Source: Microbacterium sp. CSI-V (GTDB lineage: Bacteria > Actinomycetota > Actinomycetes > Actinomycetales > Microbacteriaceae). From it: a stretch of 64,000 bases of DNA. The notes beneath the pieces were generated by a model. It saw only the letters and a program-made list of their open reading frames with translations, searched no databases and had not been told where the DNA came from. The stretch spans positions 186,001 to 250,000 of the forward strand of contig NZ_MTQM01000007.1 in the NCBI RefSeq assembly GCF_001984105.1, in the 5' to 3' direction. Made by a program: the position numbers and the translations under genes. Shown here piece by piece: positions 37,445 through 46,653 of the stretch (positions within the stretch are counted from its first letter, which is position 1; every line of letters starts with the position of its first letter).

Positions 37445-40057
37445 TCACCCGGCGGCCGCCGCCTTCTCGCGCGCTGACGCGCGCAGTCCCGCCGCCAGGC
37501 GTGCCGCCCGGGCGACGGTCAGCCCGGGCGCGTAGCAGCGCATCAGAGCGAGTCCGACGGCCGGGAGCTGCGCGGGGTCGGGGTACACCATCCACATCGG
37601 GGCGAACTCCGGCTGGAACTTCTTCTTGAAGTTCGCCAGCGACCGGAAGCCGTACGCGGGCTCCAGCAGGACGCTCAGCTGACGGAGGAAGCGCTCGACG
37701 GCATCCGACTCGGCATCCGCCCCGCCCCGGTGGAAAGCGAGGGGCGAACCCGACAGGCTCAGCACGGCGCACCCCTCGCCGCGAAGGCGTTCGACCACGG
37801 CGCCGATGACGAACTCCATCACGCCGTTCATCGCGTCGTGCCGGCGACGCATGACGTCCAGGGCATATCCCTGCACGAGGGATGCCGCATACACGGGGAT
37901 CCAACTCGTCACCGCGACCACGCGGTGCTGCGCGTCGCGCGCGATCATGAGGCGGACCGCGGGATCGGTCATCTGCTCGACGCCGCCGAGGGTGAACTCC
38001 ATCTCGGGAATGGTCTTGTCCGCGACCCACGCCTCCGAGATCTCGCGGATCTGCGCCCGGTCCCGGAACGAGAGCTCGGACCACCGGGTCCATTCCGCCC
38101 GCACGCCCTCCCGTGCGGCGCGGTGGGTGGCGGTGCGCACGTCCTGTCGCTTCTTGCCCGCGGGCGTCCAGGTCGCCGGGTCGAGGCGGGCCTCCTCGGC
38201 CACCTGGGTCCTCCTCCACCCGAGCTCGTCGAGGGTGGCGCTCTCGGCGTCGTCGACGCTGTAGAAGACCGGTGTCCAGCCGCGTTCGCCGCAGAAGTCC
38301 ACGAACGCGCGGGCGACCCCCGGCTCGGTGCGGTCACGGCCGAACGCGCCGCCGAGCGTCACCGCGATACGGCCGCGGACGCGGTAGGCGATCGCGGCGT
38401 CGACGCCGGGGGCGAACCAGTAGGCATTGCCGGTCCACGTCGTCATGAACGACAGCGCCCCGCCACCGCCCCGCTCGAGCACCGCGCGCGCCCGCGCGCG
38501 ATCACCCGCATGCGCCGCCGACCCGGGGCTCAGGACGAACCGCACGGAGGCGACGACGCAGACGGCCCAGAAGACCGCGGACGGCAGGTACCAGAGCGCC
38601 TGCGCCCACCCCGTCACGGGAACGAAGGCGATCGACTCGCTCGGCAGGAGCGACGGAGGGAGCAGCCGCAGGACGGTGGCGCGGAGCACGGCCCCGGCCC
38701 CGGGCTCAGGGCTGAAGTGGTGCGAGAACGCCATCGTCCCGACGAGCGACGTGACGAAGGTGCCGACACCGGCGAGACCGACGGTCCCCCGGAACAACGA
38801 CCGTGCCCCGGGAGCGGACCCGATCCGCGCGGCCCGGCGGAAGACGAAGAGCGTCACCGCGACCGCGAGCGGCACGAGCGCGCCCACCGCCACCCCGACC
38901 AGGATCTGCCACACCGCCGACGCGGCATCCGCGTCGCGAGTGACCGCGAGCGCCGCCAGCGTGTCGGGCTCGGTGACGGCGAAGACGTACATCATTCCCG
39001 CGAACACCAGCAGGTTCACCGCGATCGCGATGCCCAGCGCGCCCCGGCGCCCACGGAGGATGCCCCAGGATGCCACGAGCAGCACCGCCAGCGGGAGCGC
39101 GGCGATCCATCCGGCGTTCGCCTGCAGCGGGCCGGTCGACCATCCCGCCGGGGAGCACGCGAGGAGCTCCGACCCCACGACGCACACCTGTCCGTCCACC
39201 ACGGTGAGCGGGTCGTAGGACAGCCACCCGTAGACGGACAGCAGACCCGCCCCGCTCCCCCACAGCGTCGCGACCACCGGGCCGACGGCGGTCACCGCGG
39301 TCAGCGCGGCCAGAAGGACGCGCGTCTCGTGGTGCGAGCTGCGGTGGACGCGCAGCGTGACCGGGCGACCGCCGAGGAGGAGGCCCAGCGCGAGGCCGAC
39401 CGGGAGGGCGAGGAGCGTGTACAGGTCGCTCGCCGACGCCGCGTACAGGAACAGGGTGAGGGCGATCACGGCGCTGGCCCACCGCACGCGCCGGCGCCAC
39501 AGCGCGCCGACGAAGCCGCTCGCGGTCATCGCGACGACCAGGAGCGCCGCGATCGGAGGCGCTCCCGTGAACACCTCCGAGTTCAGCGGCAGGCCCGGAA
39601 GGACAGCGCTCTCGACGGCGCCGATCAGCAACCCCACCACGGACGTCGCCAGACCGCCGCCCACGAAGGCCACGAGCAGACGACGGGCCCCCAGGACACG
39701 CTCAGCGACACCTCCACCGACGAGGACGGCGACCAGCACGACCGGCAGCAGCACCGGCTGGTCGACCGTGAACAGACTCCGCACCAACTCCCGGACGTCG
39801 AACGGCCCGTCTCCGAGCAGGACGCTGCCGCGGAACTGCACCAGACTGACCAGCAGGATGACGGCCGCGAGCGCGGCACTGGCCCGTGGCATCCGGATGA
39901 TCCGTCGCGGAGAGGGCGGCGCGCCGGCGGGAGAGGACGCCGACGCGCGGGACGTCGAGGGCGTCGCGATGACGGGCGGTGGTGAGGCGACGGCGGTCGG
40001 CGGCATGGGGCTCCGATCGGATGAGCGTCGATCGCGGGAGACGACCGGACGACTCAT
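37445..40057 (-). CDS. Rhomboid-like/MprF-like phosphatidylglycerol synthetase fusion
   Basis: The 870-residue protein has a polar N-terminal 55 residues, a membrane part of roughly 14 helices (about residues 55-520, the first part rhomboid-like) and a soluble C-terminal domain (about 530-870) with the DUF2156/GNAT fold of MprF: RTATHRAAREGV, DVMRRRHDAMNGVMEFVIG and VLSLSGSPLAF. MprF enzymes transfer lysine or alanine to phosphatidylglycerol and flip the product, giving resistance to cationic peptides. The C-terminus extends past FKKKFQPEF, typical of the family. Confidence 0.85.
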   Translation of the reverse strand: MSRPVVSRDRRSSDRSPMPPTAVASPPPVIATPSTSRASASSPAGAPPSPRRIIRMPRASAALAAVILLVSLVQFRGSVLLGDGPFDVRELVRSLFTVDQPVLLPVVLVAVLVGGGVAERVLGARRLLVAFVGGGLATSVVGLLIGAVESAVLPGLPLNSEVFTGAPPIAALLVVAMTASGFVGALWRRRVRWASAVIALTLFLYAASASDLYTLLALPVGLALGLLLGGRPVTLRVHRSSHHETRVLLAALTAVTAVGPVVATLWGSGAGLLSVYGWLSYDPLTVVDGQVCVVGSELLACSPAGWSTGPLQANAGWIAALPLAVLLVASWGILRGRRGALGIAIAVNLLVFAGMMYVFAVTEPDTLAALAVTRDADAASAVWQILVGVAVGALVPLAVAVTLFVFRRAARIGSAPGARSLFRGTVGLAGVGTFVTSLVGTMAFSHHFSPEPGAGAVLRATVLRLLPPSLLPSESIAFVPVTGWAQALWYLPSAVFWAVCVVASVRFVLSPGSAAHAGDRARARAVLERGGGGALSFMTTWTGNAYWFAPGVDAAIAYRVRGRIAVTLGGAFGRDRTEPGVARAFVDFCGERGWTPVFYSVDDAESATLDELGWRRTQVAEEARLDPATWTPAGKKRQDVRTATHRAAREGVRAEWTRWSELSFRDRAQIREISEAWVADKTIPEMEFTLGGVEQMTDPAVRLMIARDAQHRVVAVTSWIPVYAASLVQGYALDVMRRRHDAMNGVMEFVIGAVVERLRGEGCAVLSLSGSPLAFHRGGADAESDAVERFLRQLSVLLEPAYGFRSLANFKKKFQPEFAPMWMVYPDPAQLPAVGLALMRCYAPGLTVARAARLAAGLRASAREKAAAAG

Positions 40058-40103
40058 CGTCTCTTCGGCACCGGGCGGGCGTCATCCACCCCGGGGTGTA
40101 TCC

Positions 40104-40125
40104 GCCCCCGCTGAGCGGCGGGGGC
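40104..40125 (-). terminator. Hairpin after membrane protein gene
   Basis: Perfect eight-base arms GCCCCCGC and GCGGGGGC with a six-base loop lie 16 bases after the stop of the 210-residue membrane protein gene, between it and the MprF-like gene on the same strand. A GC-rich stem without a T-run; probably limits read-through. Confidence 0.5.
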
Positions 40126-40140
40126 CTGTCGACGGGAGCG

Positions 40141-40773
40141 TCAGGAGGAGCGGAACACCTCGACGCCCGGCGCGCGATCGGTCGCGGCGGCCAGAAGCGC
40201 GACGACGCCGAGCCCGAGCGTGGGCGCGAGGGCGCTGACCCACCCGATCATCCCCACCGCCACGAGGACCCCCTGGTCGGCACCCGCGGCGCGAAGCGCC
40301 ACCCACACGACCTGCACGAGCACGGCACCGCCCACGCTGATTCCGAGCGCCCACATCGGGGCCCAGCGCCAGCGCGCAGGCACGGCGCCCAGGCGCGCGA
40401 TCTGGGTCGCTGCGATCAGACCGGCGGCGATGGACACCGCCGATCCCGTCCAGCTCACGGCAAGGGCCAGCCACCCGGTCGACGGCTCGGACGACATGAC
40501 CTGCACCGGAGCGAGGTTGTAGGAGAGGTTCACGACGAGCGGCGCGAGGGCCAGCACGATCAGAGCGGTCAGTCCCAGTGGCCGCCGCGCGACGACGCTC
40601 CCGGCCCTGCGGAACCCGAAGGCGAACACCAGGATGCCGAGGGCCCACGCGACATCGATCAGGGTCTGGGTCAGCACCGGCGAGCCGGCCATCTGCGCGC
40701 CCCCGAGGCGCAGGACACCGCACACCCCGAGCAGGATTCCCCCGACGCGCCACGACGCGCTCCGCTTCCCCAT
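40141..40773 (-). CDS. Six/seven-helix membrane protein (DUF998-like)
   Basis: The 210-residue protein has hydrophobic segments spread over its length (ILLGVCGVLRLGG, LTALIVLALAPLVVNLSY, LGLGVVALLAAATD) and resembles DUF998-type membrane proteins. ATG 40773 is used, with GGAGG close upstream; GTG 40782 would add three residues. No catalytic residues recognised. Confidence 0.6.
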   Translation of the reverse strand: MGKRSASWRVGGILLGVCGVLRLGGAQMAGSPVLTQTLIDVAWALGILVFAFGFRRAGSVVARRPLGLTALIVLALAPLVVNLSYNLAPVQVMSSEPSTGWLALAVSWTGSAVSIAAGLIAATQIARLGAVPARWRWAPMWALGISVGGAVLVQVVWVALRAAGADQGVLVAVGMIGWVSALAPTLGLGVVALLAAATDRAPGVEVFRSS

Positions 40774-40818
40774 GCCCTCCACCCTACGGGGAGCGTCGGG
40801 GACCGTTCGCGGCGTGCG

Positions 40819-41172
40819 TCAGGCCTGCGTGGGCTGGTCGAAGTCCCAGTCCACGGGTTCGTCCTCGTCCGATGAGACCGGCTCCACCGCGCGCAGCGCC
40901 GACCGCGGGAACAGCCGGTGGTTACGGAGATCCTCCGACCACGCCGCGAAGTCGGGCTCCTCGCCCGCCCATTCCACCGGAGCGGACAACACGTCGTTGC
41001 CGACCCCGATGACGAGTTCCGCCTGCGCGACCTTCTTGTCGTCCGTGACGATGGGGATGCTGACGGCCTCGGCCTGCCCCTCCTTCGCCACCGCGGCGGT
41101 CAGCTCCACGAGGGACGACGCCACATCGTCGGTGGTGATCACGGTCTCGCCGGCGTAGGTCACACATCTCAT
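40819..41172 (-). CDS. Conserved hypothetical protein
   Basis: The 117-residue protein starts MRCVTYAGETVITTDDVASS. The first 75 residues look like a small alpha/beta domain (SLVELTAAVAKEGQAEAV, then AELVIGVGNDVL). The C-terminus is acidic (SSDEDEPVDWDFD). Seen as a conserved unknown in actinobacteria; function not assigned. Confidence 0.6.
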   Translation of the reverse strand: MRCVTYAGETVITTDDVASSLVELTAAVAKEGQAEAVSIPIVTDDKKVAQAELVIGVGNDVLSAPVEWAGEEPDFAAWSEDLRNHRLFPRSALRAVEPVSSDEDEPVDWDFDQPTQA

Positions 41173-41246
41173 GCGTCCAGCGTCGCCGTTCGCGTCGCCG
41201 CGTGGAGGCGGGTTGCGCGAGGCGCGGCGAGTGGGATACGCACCTG

Positions 41247-41426
41247 TCAGTCGCGCCGCTGCGCGGAGCGGAACATCGCGGAATCGAGCTCGAACCACAC
41301 CGCACGCACGGTGTCGAACTCGGCGAACCGCTCGGGAGCCGGTTCGTCGAGACTGAGGCGGTATCCGCGTGGGAGGTCATCCACGTGCTGTCCGTCGCGC
41401 GGTCCGCCGACGAGCACGTAGATCAC
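41247..41426 (-). CDS. 59-residue protein coupled to MarR gene
   Basis: The frame from GTG 41426, overlapping the MarR stop (GTGA), to TGA 41247 encodes VIYVLVGGPRDGQHVDDLPR, followed by a beta-rich part (VRAVWFELDSAMF). The GGPRDGQ motif recurs in short conserved actinobacterial proteins. Coupling to the regulator suggests co-expression. Confidence 0.55.
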   Translation of the reverse strand: MIYVLVGGPRDGQHVDDLPRGYRLSLDEPAPERFAEFDTVRAVWFELDSAMFRSAQRRD

Positions 41427-41977
41427 GGCGCAGCTGCGGATCCGGCGTCGACAGCGACCCCGTCGACCGCGTCGCTCATACGGTGCAGGAAGTCCACGAC
41501 GACCGCGGACTCTTCGGCCGACATGTCGATCACGGCCGAGAGCATACGGTCGTGCATGTTGCCGAGGGTCTGACGCACCTCGGCATGGGCGCGGTCGGTC
41601 GCCTGGATGAAGATGCTGCGACGGTCGTCGGGATTGGCCGTCCGCGTGATGTGACCCGATCGCTCGAGGCGGTCGAGGATCGCCGTCGTCGACGCGGTGG
41701 AGAGGCCGAGGTAGCGAGTGAGTTCGCCGGGACGCACCCGGCGGCCGGGCTCTCGCAGCAGATAGCGCAGGACGAGGAGTTCGTTCTCACCCATCGACAT
41801 CGACTCGCGCGTGCGCCGACGCATCGCGAGTTCCGCCGCCCGGTAGACGCGCAGCGCCTCGAGCACGGCCTTGCTCCGAACCCGGCGGTCGGCGGGCTCG
41901 CCTCCGTACCAGTAGGTGCCCGAGTCACGGTCTCCGCCAGGAGAGAGGCTCTGCGACACCGCACGCATGTCCGTCAT
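41423..41977 (-). CDS. MarR-family regulator
   Basis: The 184-residue protein has a MarR winged helix in residues 60-140: ENELLVLRYLLREPGRRV, LTRYLGLSTASTTAILDRLE and the wing ITRTANPDDRRSIF. The N-terminal 45 residues are an extra polar segment. It is divergent from the DUF7882-like gene, and a palindrome in between is a likely binding site, so it probably represses both directions. Ligand unknown. Confidence 0.85.
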   Translation of the reverse strand: MTDMRAVSQSLSPGGDRDSGTYWYGGEPADRRVRSKAVLEALRVYRAAELAMRRRTRESMSMGENELLVLRYLLREPGRRVRPGELTRYLGLSTASTTAILDRLERSGHITRTANPDDRRSIFIQATDRAHAEVRQTLGNMHDRMLSAVIDMSAEESAVVVDFLHRMSDAVDGVAVDAGSAAAP

Positions 41978-42024
41978 GGTGTACGCCCCTTGCTGTCGAT
42001 CCCGTCATAGTACATCGAAACAAA

Positions 42025-42039
42025 TAGTTCGACAAACTA
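42025..42039. promoter_or_regulatory. Candidate MarR operator
   Basis: TAGTT-CGACA-AACTA is a perfect 5+5+5 palindrome in the AT-rich gap between the MarR gene and the divergent 42093 gene, 48 bases from the MarR start. The spacing is that of typical MarR sites. Confidence 0.6.
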
Positions 42040-42092
42040 GTTACTAAGCGAGTATGTTCTTCATGCAGCTAAACCAACGAAGGGAGTCCCCC

Positions 42093-42461
42093 ATGGGTCA
42101 CCTCTACTACGGCACGACGCCCGAGCCCATCCGGATCCCGGATCGCCTCCTGTCGCACCTCAAGGTGGTCGTCGCCACCAAGCTCCGTCGCAGCGAGAGC
42201 TTCACCCTGAGCTGGACCCACGTCGACGGCGCCCCCGGTCGTTCCACCCTGTGGCTGCAGCCGGCCATCCCCCTGCGCTTCGTCTTCGACAGCGCGGAAC
42301 CGGAGCAGCTGAACGCGCAGACGCTCAAGGACATGGCCGACATGGCCAACTCCTCGGCCGGCCTCATGGTCGCCCTCGACGCCGAGATCCCCGCGGCGGC
42401 CGCGCCGGTGCGCACCCCCGCCCCCGCGCCCCGCCGCTCGACACTGCGAACGGCGGCCTGA
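42093..42461 (+). CDS. DUF7882-like conserved protein
   Basis: The 122-residue protein starts MGHLYYGTTPEPIRIPDRLL, with AGGGAG six bases before the ATG. Its first 85 residues (LSHLKVVVATKLRRSESFTL, LRFVFDSAEPEQL) match a family common in Microbacteriaceae that I recall as DUF7882. The last 25 residues are Pro/Ala-rich. It is divergent from MarR and probably regulated by it. Function unknown. Confidence 0.7.
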   Translation: MGHLYYGTTPEPIRIPDRLLSHLKVVVATKLRRSESFTLSWTHVDGAPGRSTLWLQPAIPLRFVFDSAEPEQLNAQTLKDMADMANSSAGLMVALDAEIPAAAAPVRTPAPAPRRSTLRTAA

Positions 42462-42475
42462 GGATGGAGACACCC

Positions 42476-42805
42476 ATGACGACAGTCGTCGCCCCGCGCA
42501 CGGGCGTGCGGGTTCTCTGGGCCAAGGTCGACTCCGGCTTCTGGGTCGCTCACCGCGGCGGCGAGTACTTCGGGTGTGTGGACAGCGTGTCCGGGGGGTT
42601 CGTCTCGCGGGACGCTCACGGTGTCCCGATCGGTCGCTATGACACGCTCGACGGCGCCAAGGCGTCGCTGCGATCGACCACCGACCCGGTCAACACGGCG
42701 CGACGGCTCCGCGCCGAGCGCGCCACCGTCGTCCTGGCCACCGCCGCCGGCAGCGCCGCGCTCGCCTTCGCCCTCACCGCCGGCGCGCTCGCGCCGTACC
42801 TGTGA
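42476..42805 (+). CDS. Small protein with C-terminal membrane helix
   Basis: The 109-residue protein (ATG 42476, GGAGA five bases upstream) has a compact N-terminal domain (VRVLWAKVDSGFWVAHRGG) and a C-terminal hydrophobic helix (VVLATAAGSAALAFAL). It follows the DUF7882-like gene by 14 bases, so the two likely form one operon. No family recognised. Confidence 0.55.
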   Translation: MTTVVAPRTGVRVLWAKVDSGFWVAHRGGEYFGCVDSVSGGFVSRDAHGVPIGRYDTLDGAKASLRSTTDPVNTARRLRAERATVVLATAAGSAALAFALTAGALAPYL

Positions 42806-42903
42806 GCGCCGCACCGATCGTCGACCTCCGCGACGAGGCCGACGACGTCGAGGATGCCGCTCGCGCCGAGTTCGCGGAACGCTACGGCGTCTCCCCCATC
42901 TGA
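42802..42903 (+). CDS. 33-residue acidic microprotein
   Basis: GTG 42802 overlaps the preceding TGA (GTGA). The product is acidic and helical (LRDEADDVEDAARAEFAERY). Coupled position is the main support. Confidence 0.4.
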   Translation: MSAAPIVDLRDEADDVEDAARAEFAERYGVSPI

Positions 42904-43021
42904 TGCGACCCGGTCGCGACGCCACGCGCGACCTCTGCTCCACCACCCCCTGGACACCGCGCCGCACGTGTGGCACCGTCGCGCGAGTCGCCGAACTCCG
43001 GCGCTGACGAGGGGAGTCACC

Positions 43022-43183
43022 ATGACCGACCACACCGCATCCGATCGTCCCGAGGACGACGCCGCGCCCGACACAGGATCCTCCGGCGCCGGATCGGAAT
43101 CGCCGGAAGAGGGCGCCGCGGCCCAGCACGACGCCGACGACGCGGCGGACACCGACGCCTCGCCCACGGGCGAGATCGGCTGA
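43022..43183 (+). CDS. 53-residue acidic disordered protein
   Basis: From ATG 43022 with GAGGGGAG upstream. The protein begins MTDHTASDRPEDDAAPDTG and is low-complexity and acidic throughout, like the small acidic protein near the tRNA. Function unknown. Confidence 0.5.
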   Translation: MTDHTASDRPEDDAAPDTGSSGAGSESPEEGAAAQHDADDAADTDASPTGEIG

Positions 43184-43234
43184 CCCGCCGGCGCGCGACC
43201 CCGCCGCGCGAGCACAGCCTCCGCTCGCGCCCGC

Positions 43235-44710
43235 CTAGGCGGGTGCGAGCTGGTCGGGGCGCGGGGCGAGGTCGGGGCGCAGGCGCGTGCCGAACTCGTG
43301 GCGGAGCGCACTGAGCGCCGCCTGCCACCCGGCGAGGCCGTGCACACCGGGGCCGGGGCTCGTCGAGGACGAGCACAGGTAGACCCCCGGAATCGGAGTG
43401 CGCCACGGTTCGGGGCTGTACACGGGACGGCCGACCAGCTGCAGCAGCGACGGCGCACCGGCCGAGATGTCGCCGCCCGGGAAGTTGGGGTTCCACGACG
43501 CGATGTCGACGGCGGTGCGCGAGGACGTCGCGAGGATCGTGTCGCGGAAGCCCGGCGCGAAGCGCTCGATCTGAGCGACGACCGCCGCCTCGCGGTCGGC
43601 CGTGCTGCCGGCCGGCACGTGCGTGTACGCCCACAGCACGTGGCGCCCCTCGGGCGCACGCGTCGAGTCGAACAGCGAGGGCTGCGACACCAGAACGTAC
43701 GGGGCGTCCGGGAGCTCCCCCCGCACGACCGCGTTCTCCGCGGCGGCGATCTCCGATCGCGTCCCGCCGACATGCACCGTTCCCGCCAGCGCGACGTCCG
43801 GGTCGGCCCACGGCACGGGTTCCGACAGGGCGAAGTCGATCTTCGCCACTCCCCCGCCGTAGCGGAATCGCTCGAGCGCGCGGCGGTAGCCGGCCGGCAT
43901 CCGTTCTCCGGCGAGGCCCACCAGGGCGCGCGGCGTGATGTCCAGGAGAACCGCCCGCGCGGCCGGAAGCTGACGGAGGTCGGTGATGTCGACGCCCGTG
44001 TGCACGACACCGCCATGCGCACGGAGGTCGGCGATCATGGCGTCGGCGATCGCCTGGCTGCCCCCGACGGGGATCGGCCATCCGCGGCCGTGCGCGTAGG
44101 TCTGCAGCACCAGGCCGGCACCGCCGGCCGGGAGGCTCGGCTGCGCGAGGATCGAGTGCGCGGACACCCCGGAGATCAGCGCGGGCGCGACCTCCTCGCG
44201 GAATCGCGCGTTCCACCACGGCCCACCCTGTTCGAGCGAGCGGATGGCGAAGAGGAAGGCCGCGAGGGGATCGCCCGGGATGCGGAGCAGAGCGTTGCCG
44301 GTGAAGTCGGCGACTCCGCGGAGGTGCGCGACGAGCGGTCCCATGAGGCGGGCGTAGGCCGCCCCGTCGCGGCCGATGGCCTCCGCCGCGCGGTCCAGGT
44401 CACGGTAGGCGAGGCCCGCTCGCCCGCCGTCCAGCGGGTGGGCGAACGAGACCTCCGGGACGACCAACGGCACGCGTCGCTCCAGACCGAACTCGCGGAA
44501 GAACCACGACTCGAGAGCGAGCGGGTGCACCGCCGATCCGAGGTCGTGATGGAAGCCGGGCAGCGTGAGCTCGCCGGTCGACGACGCGCCGCCGAGCGAC
44601 GTCTGCCGCTCGTACAGGGCCACCGACAGACCGGACCGCGCCAGGGTGACGGCGGCCGCGAGGCCGTTGGGCCCCGATCCGACCACGATCGCGTCGTATC
44701 GCTCGCTCAT
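43235..44710 (-). CDS. Phytoene-desaturase-like FAD oxidoreductase
   Basis: The 491-residue protein begins with a dinucleotide-binding motif (AIVVGSGPNGLAAAVTLARSG) and has the CrtI/FAD-dependent desaturase pattern: TSLGGASSTGELTLPGFHHD, GGSQAIADAMIADLRAHGG and a C-terminal YLCSSSTSPGPGVHGLAGW. Such enzymes desaturate or isomerise carotenoid-like polyenes, but the subfamily here is not tied to a pigment operon. It overlaps the SRPBCC gene stop in the ATGA form. Confidence 0.85.
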   Translation of the reverse strand: MSERYDAIVVGSGPNGLAAAVTLARSGLSVALYERQTSLGGASSTGELTLPGFHHDLGSAVHPLALESWFFREFGLERRVPLVVPEVSFAHPLDGGRAGLAYRDLDRAAEAIGRDGAAYARLMGPLVAHLRGVADFTGNALLRIPGDPLAAFLFAIRSLEQGGPWWNARFREEVAPALISGVSAHSILAQPSLPAGGAGLVLQTYAHGRGWPIPVGGSQAIADAMIADLRAHGGVVHTGVDITDLRQLPAARAVLLDITPRALVGLAGERMPAGYRRALERFRYGGGVAKIDFALSEPVPWADPDVALAGTVHVGGTRSEIAAAENAVVRGELPDAPYVLVSQPSLFDSTRAPEGRHVLWAYTHVPAGSTADREAAVVAQIERFAPGFRDTILATSSRTAVDIASWNPNFPGGDISAGAPSLLQLVGRPVYSPEPWRTPIPGVYLCSSSTSPGPGVHGLAGWQAALSALRHEFGTRLRPDLAPRPDQLAPA

Positions 44711-45210
44711 CGCCGGACCGGTTCCTTCTCGGCGGTGGAGGCGTGGCCGATGGCGGCCGCTCCCCCGGCGGTCCCCGGCGCGCCACCCTCGGCGAGGTAG
44801 GCGAGACGGTGCAGGGTCTCGGCGTTGCGCCAGCGCGTGATGGCGTCGAACACCACGTCGGGGAGGAGCGTGGTGGGCCCGGTCACGGGCTCCTCCTGGA
44901 GTCGGACGACGCACGCATCGCCGCGCAGCTTGACGTCGACGGCCACGCGCGCGACGCCGATCGGCCCGCCGTGCGGCTCGAGCACCGCGCGTCGAGGCGG
45001 ATCCCAGACGCGCATCACCGTCGTGTCGTTGACGAGTGCCGGCCACGAGCCGAAGGAGTGGTGGAGTTCCGCCCCCTCGTTCGGCCACTCGTCCGACACG
45101 TCGCGCATGCGCGACGCCCCGACCACCCACAGCGGATACAGCCACCCGTTCGCGAGCACACGGAAGACGTCGTCGGGCGTGCAGTGCAGCAGTCGCACGT
45201 TACGGGCCAT
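44707..45210 (-). CDS. SRPBCC-family protein
   Basis: The 167-residue protein has the START/polyketide-cyclase-like pattern: CTPDDVFRVLANGWLYPLWV, an RVWDPPRRAVLEPHGG strand, and a C-terminal helix VVFDAITRWRNAETLHRLAY. Such domains bind hydrophobic ligands. It lies upstream of and coupled to the desaturase-like gene, so it may deliver or shield its substrate; this is inference. Confidence 0.75.
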   Translation of the reverse strand: MARNVRLLHCTPDDVFRVLANGWLYPLWVVGASRMRDVSDEWPNEGAELHHSFGSWPALVNDTTVMRVWDPPRRAVLEPHGGPIGVARVAVDVKLRGDACVVRLQEEPVTGPTTLLPDVVFDAITRWRNAETLHRLAYLAEGGAPGTAGGAAAIGHASTAEKEPVRR

Positions 45211-45360
45211 CGGGGAGCACCTCCTGGTCGTCGGCCGGGGGGTGTTCGGCCGGGGCCCGGACTCCCGACCGGATGCCGACAACGCTACGGGTCGCCGCCC
45301 CCGCCGGTCACGGTGGTTGCGCGGGCGCACCGCGACCATTAGGCGCACCCGGCCCGCCGG

Positions 45361-46542
45361 TCAGGCCGCGACGTCGGAAGGGAGCACGACCCAGGCCCGC
45401 GTCCCCCCGGCGGGTGACCGGTCGAGTCCGATGTGTCCGCCGTGGGCGTGCGCGATCCGCCGGCAGGTCGCCAACCCGATACCCAACCCCGGGACCTCCG
45501 CGTCGTGTCCGCGCTGCATCGGCTCGAACATGCGGTCGCGGAGCGCCGGGTCGACCGCGTCGCCGTTGTCGTCCACCAGCAGGCGCCACCCGTCCGGCAG
45601 CTCCTGCACGGTGACGAAGACGCGCGGCTCGCGGCCCGCCGCGACCGTGAATTTCACGGCGTTCGCGATGAGGTTCTGCAGGAGGACGCGCAGAAGCGTG
45701 TCGTCGGCGCGGATGAGCGTCGACGCGTCGACGACGACCTCGGCGCCCGCACCCACCACCGCACCGTCCAGGTCCTCCAGCACCTCGTCGACGATCTCGC
45801 CGACGTCGACGCTGCCGAAGTGCGGTCGCGCTCCCCCCATGCGGGCGAAGTCGAGCAGATCGGTCACCATCGAGGTCATCCTCGAGGCCGCGGCCTCGGC
45901 GCGGGCGAGAGAGCGCGACGCTCGCGGGGCGTCGATCATCTCGGGGCTGTCCGCCGCGAGCTCCAGGAATCCCGACAGCGCGGTCAGCGGGTTGCGCAGA
46001 TCGTGGCTCACCTGGGTCGCGAACTGCTCGAGCCGCGTGTTCGACTCCGCGAGACCACGCGTGAGGCGCCGGAGCTCGAGGACGTCGATGACCTGGTGCG
46101 CCAGCAGGTCGAGCGCGCGCGCGTCGGCATCCGTCAGGTCGCCGACCTCGTCGTCGAACACGCACAGCGTGCCGATCGCCACGCCCGACGGGGTGATGAG
46201 CGGACTGGACGCGTAGAAGCGCACGGATGCGATCACGCCGGTGACGAACGCGTTGTCGCGGAACCGCGGGTCTTCGCGCGCATCGGGTACGACCACGCGA
46301 CCCGGGTCGACGAGCACCGCGGCGCACATCGAGTCCTCGACGGAACAGGATGCCGCCTGCACCCCCACGGCGGCGACCTGGTGCTGGGCGCGGTCGTCGA
46401 TGATGTTGATGACGGCGGTCGACACGCCGCAGATGGTCGCCGCCAACTCGACCAGCCCCTGGAGATCCGGTTCGGGCAGCGCCCCCACGATGCGGTACTG
46501 GTCGATGGCTTCGCGGCGCGTCACCTCGTGGGCTGTGGACAC
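45361..46542 (-). CDS. GAF-domain sensor histidine kinase
   Basis: The 393-residue soluble kinase has a GAF domain (residues about 25-150, ICGVSTAVINIIDDRAQHQV), a HisKA dimerisation domain with the phospho-acceptor in QVSHDLRNPLTAL (His180) and an HATPase_c domain (N box LLQNLIANAVKF, G1 DDNGDAV, G2 GLGIGLATCRRI). No membrane segment and no response regulator adjacent, so it is an orphan here. G1 reads DDNGDAV rather than the usual DNGxG. Confidence 0.9.
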   Translation of the reverse strand: MSTAHEVTRREAIDQYRIVGALPEPDLQGLVELAATICGVSTAVINIIDDRAQHQVAAVGVQAASCSVEDSMCAAVLVDPGRVVVPDAREDPRFRDNAFVTGVIASVRFYASSPLITPSGVAIGTLCVFDDEVGDLTDADARALDLLAHQVIDVLELRRLTRGLAESNTRLEQFATQVSHDLRNPLTALSGFLELAADSPEMIDAPRASRSLARAEAAASRMTSMVTDLLDFARMGGARPHFGSVDVGEIVDEVLEDLDGAVVGAGAEVVVDASTLIRADDTLLRVLLQNLIANAVKFTVAAGREPRVFVTVQELPDGWRLLVDDNGDAVDPALRDRMFEPMQRGHDAEVPGLGIGLATCRRIAHAHGGHIGLDRSPAGGTRAWVVLPSDVAA

Positions 46543-46653
46543 GGCATCCCCTTGCGATCGGCTCCCCGAACGAGCCTATCCCGGCCGCTACACCCTGGCG
46601 CCGCGGATCGGTAGGCCCTCGCGGGACACGCGCACACCGCGAACCCTGGTCCC

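Noticed and set aside
37730..39985. 751-codon open frame on the plus strand
   Set aside because: It is antisense to the MprF-like gene and consists of Arg/Asp/Gly/His-rich low-complexity sequence, as expected from the reverse frame of a high-GC membrane protein gene.
45361..46542. Two-component system around the GAF histidine kinase
   Set aside because: No response regulator gene is adjacent on either side.
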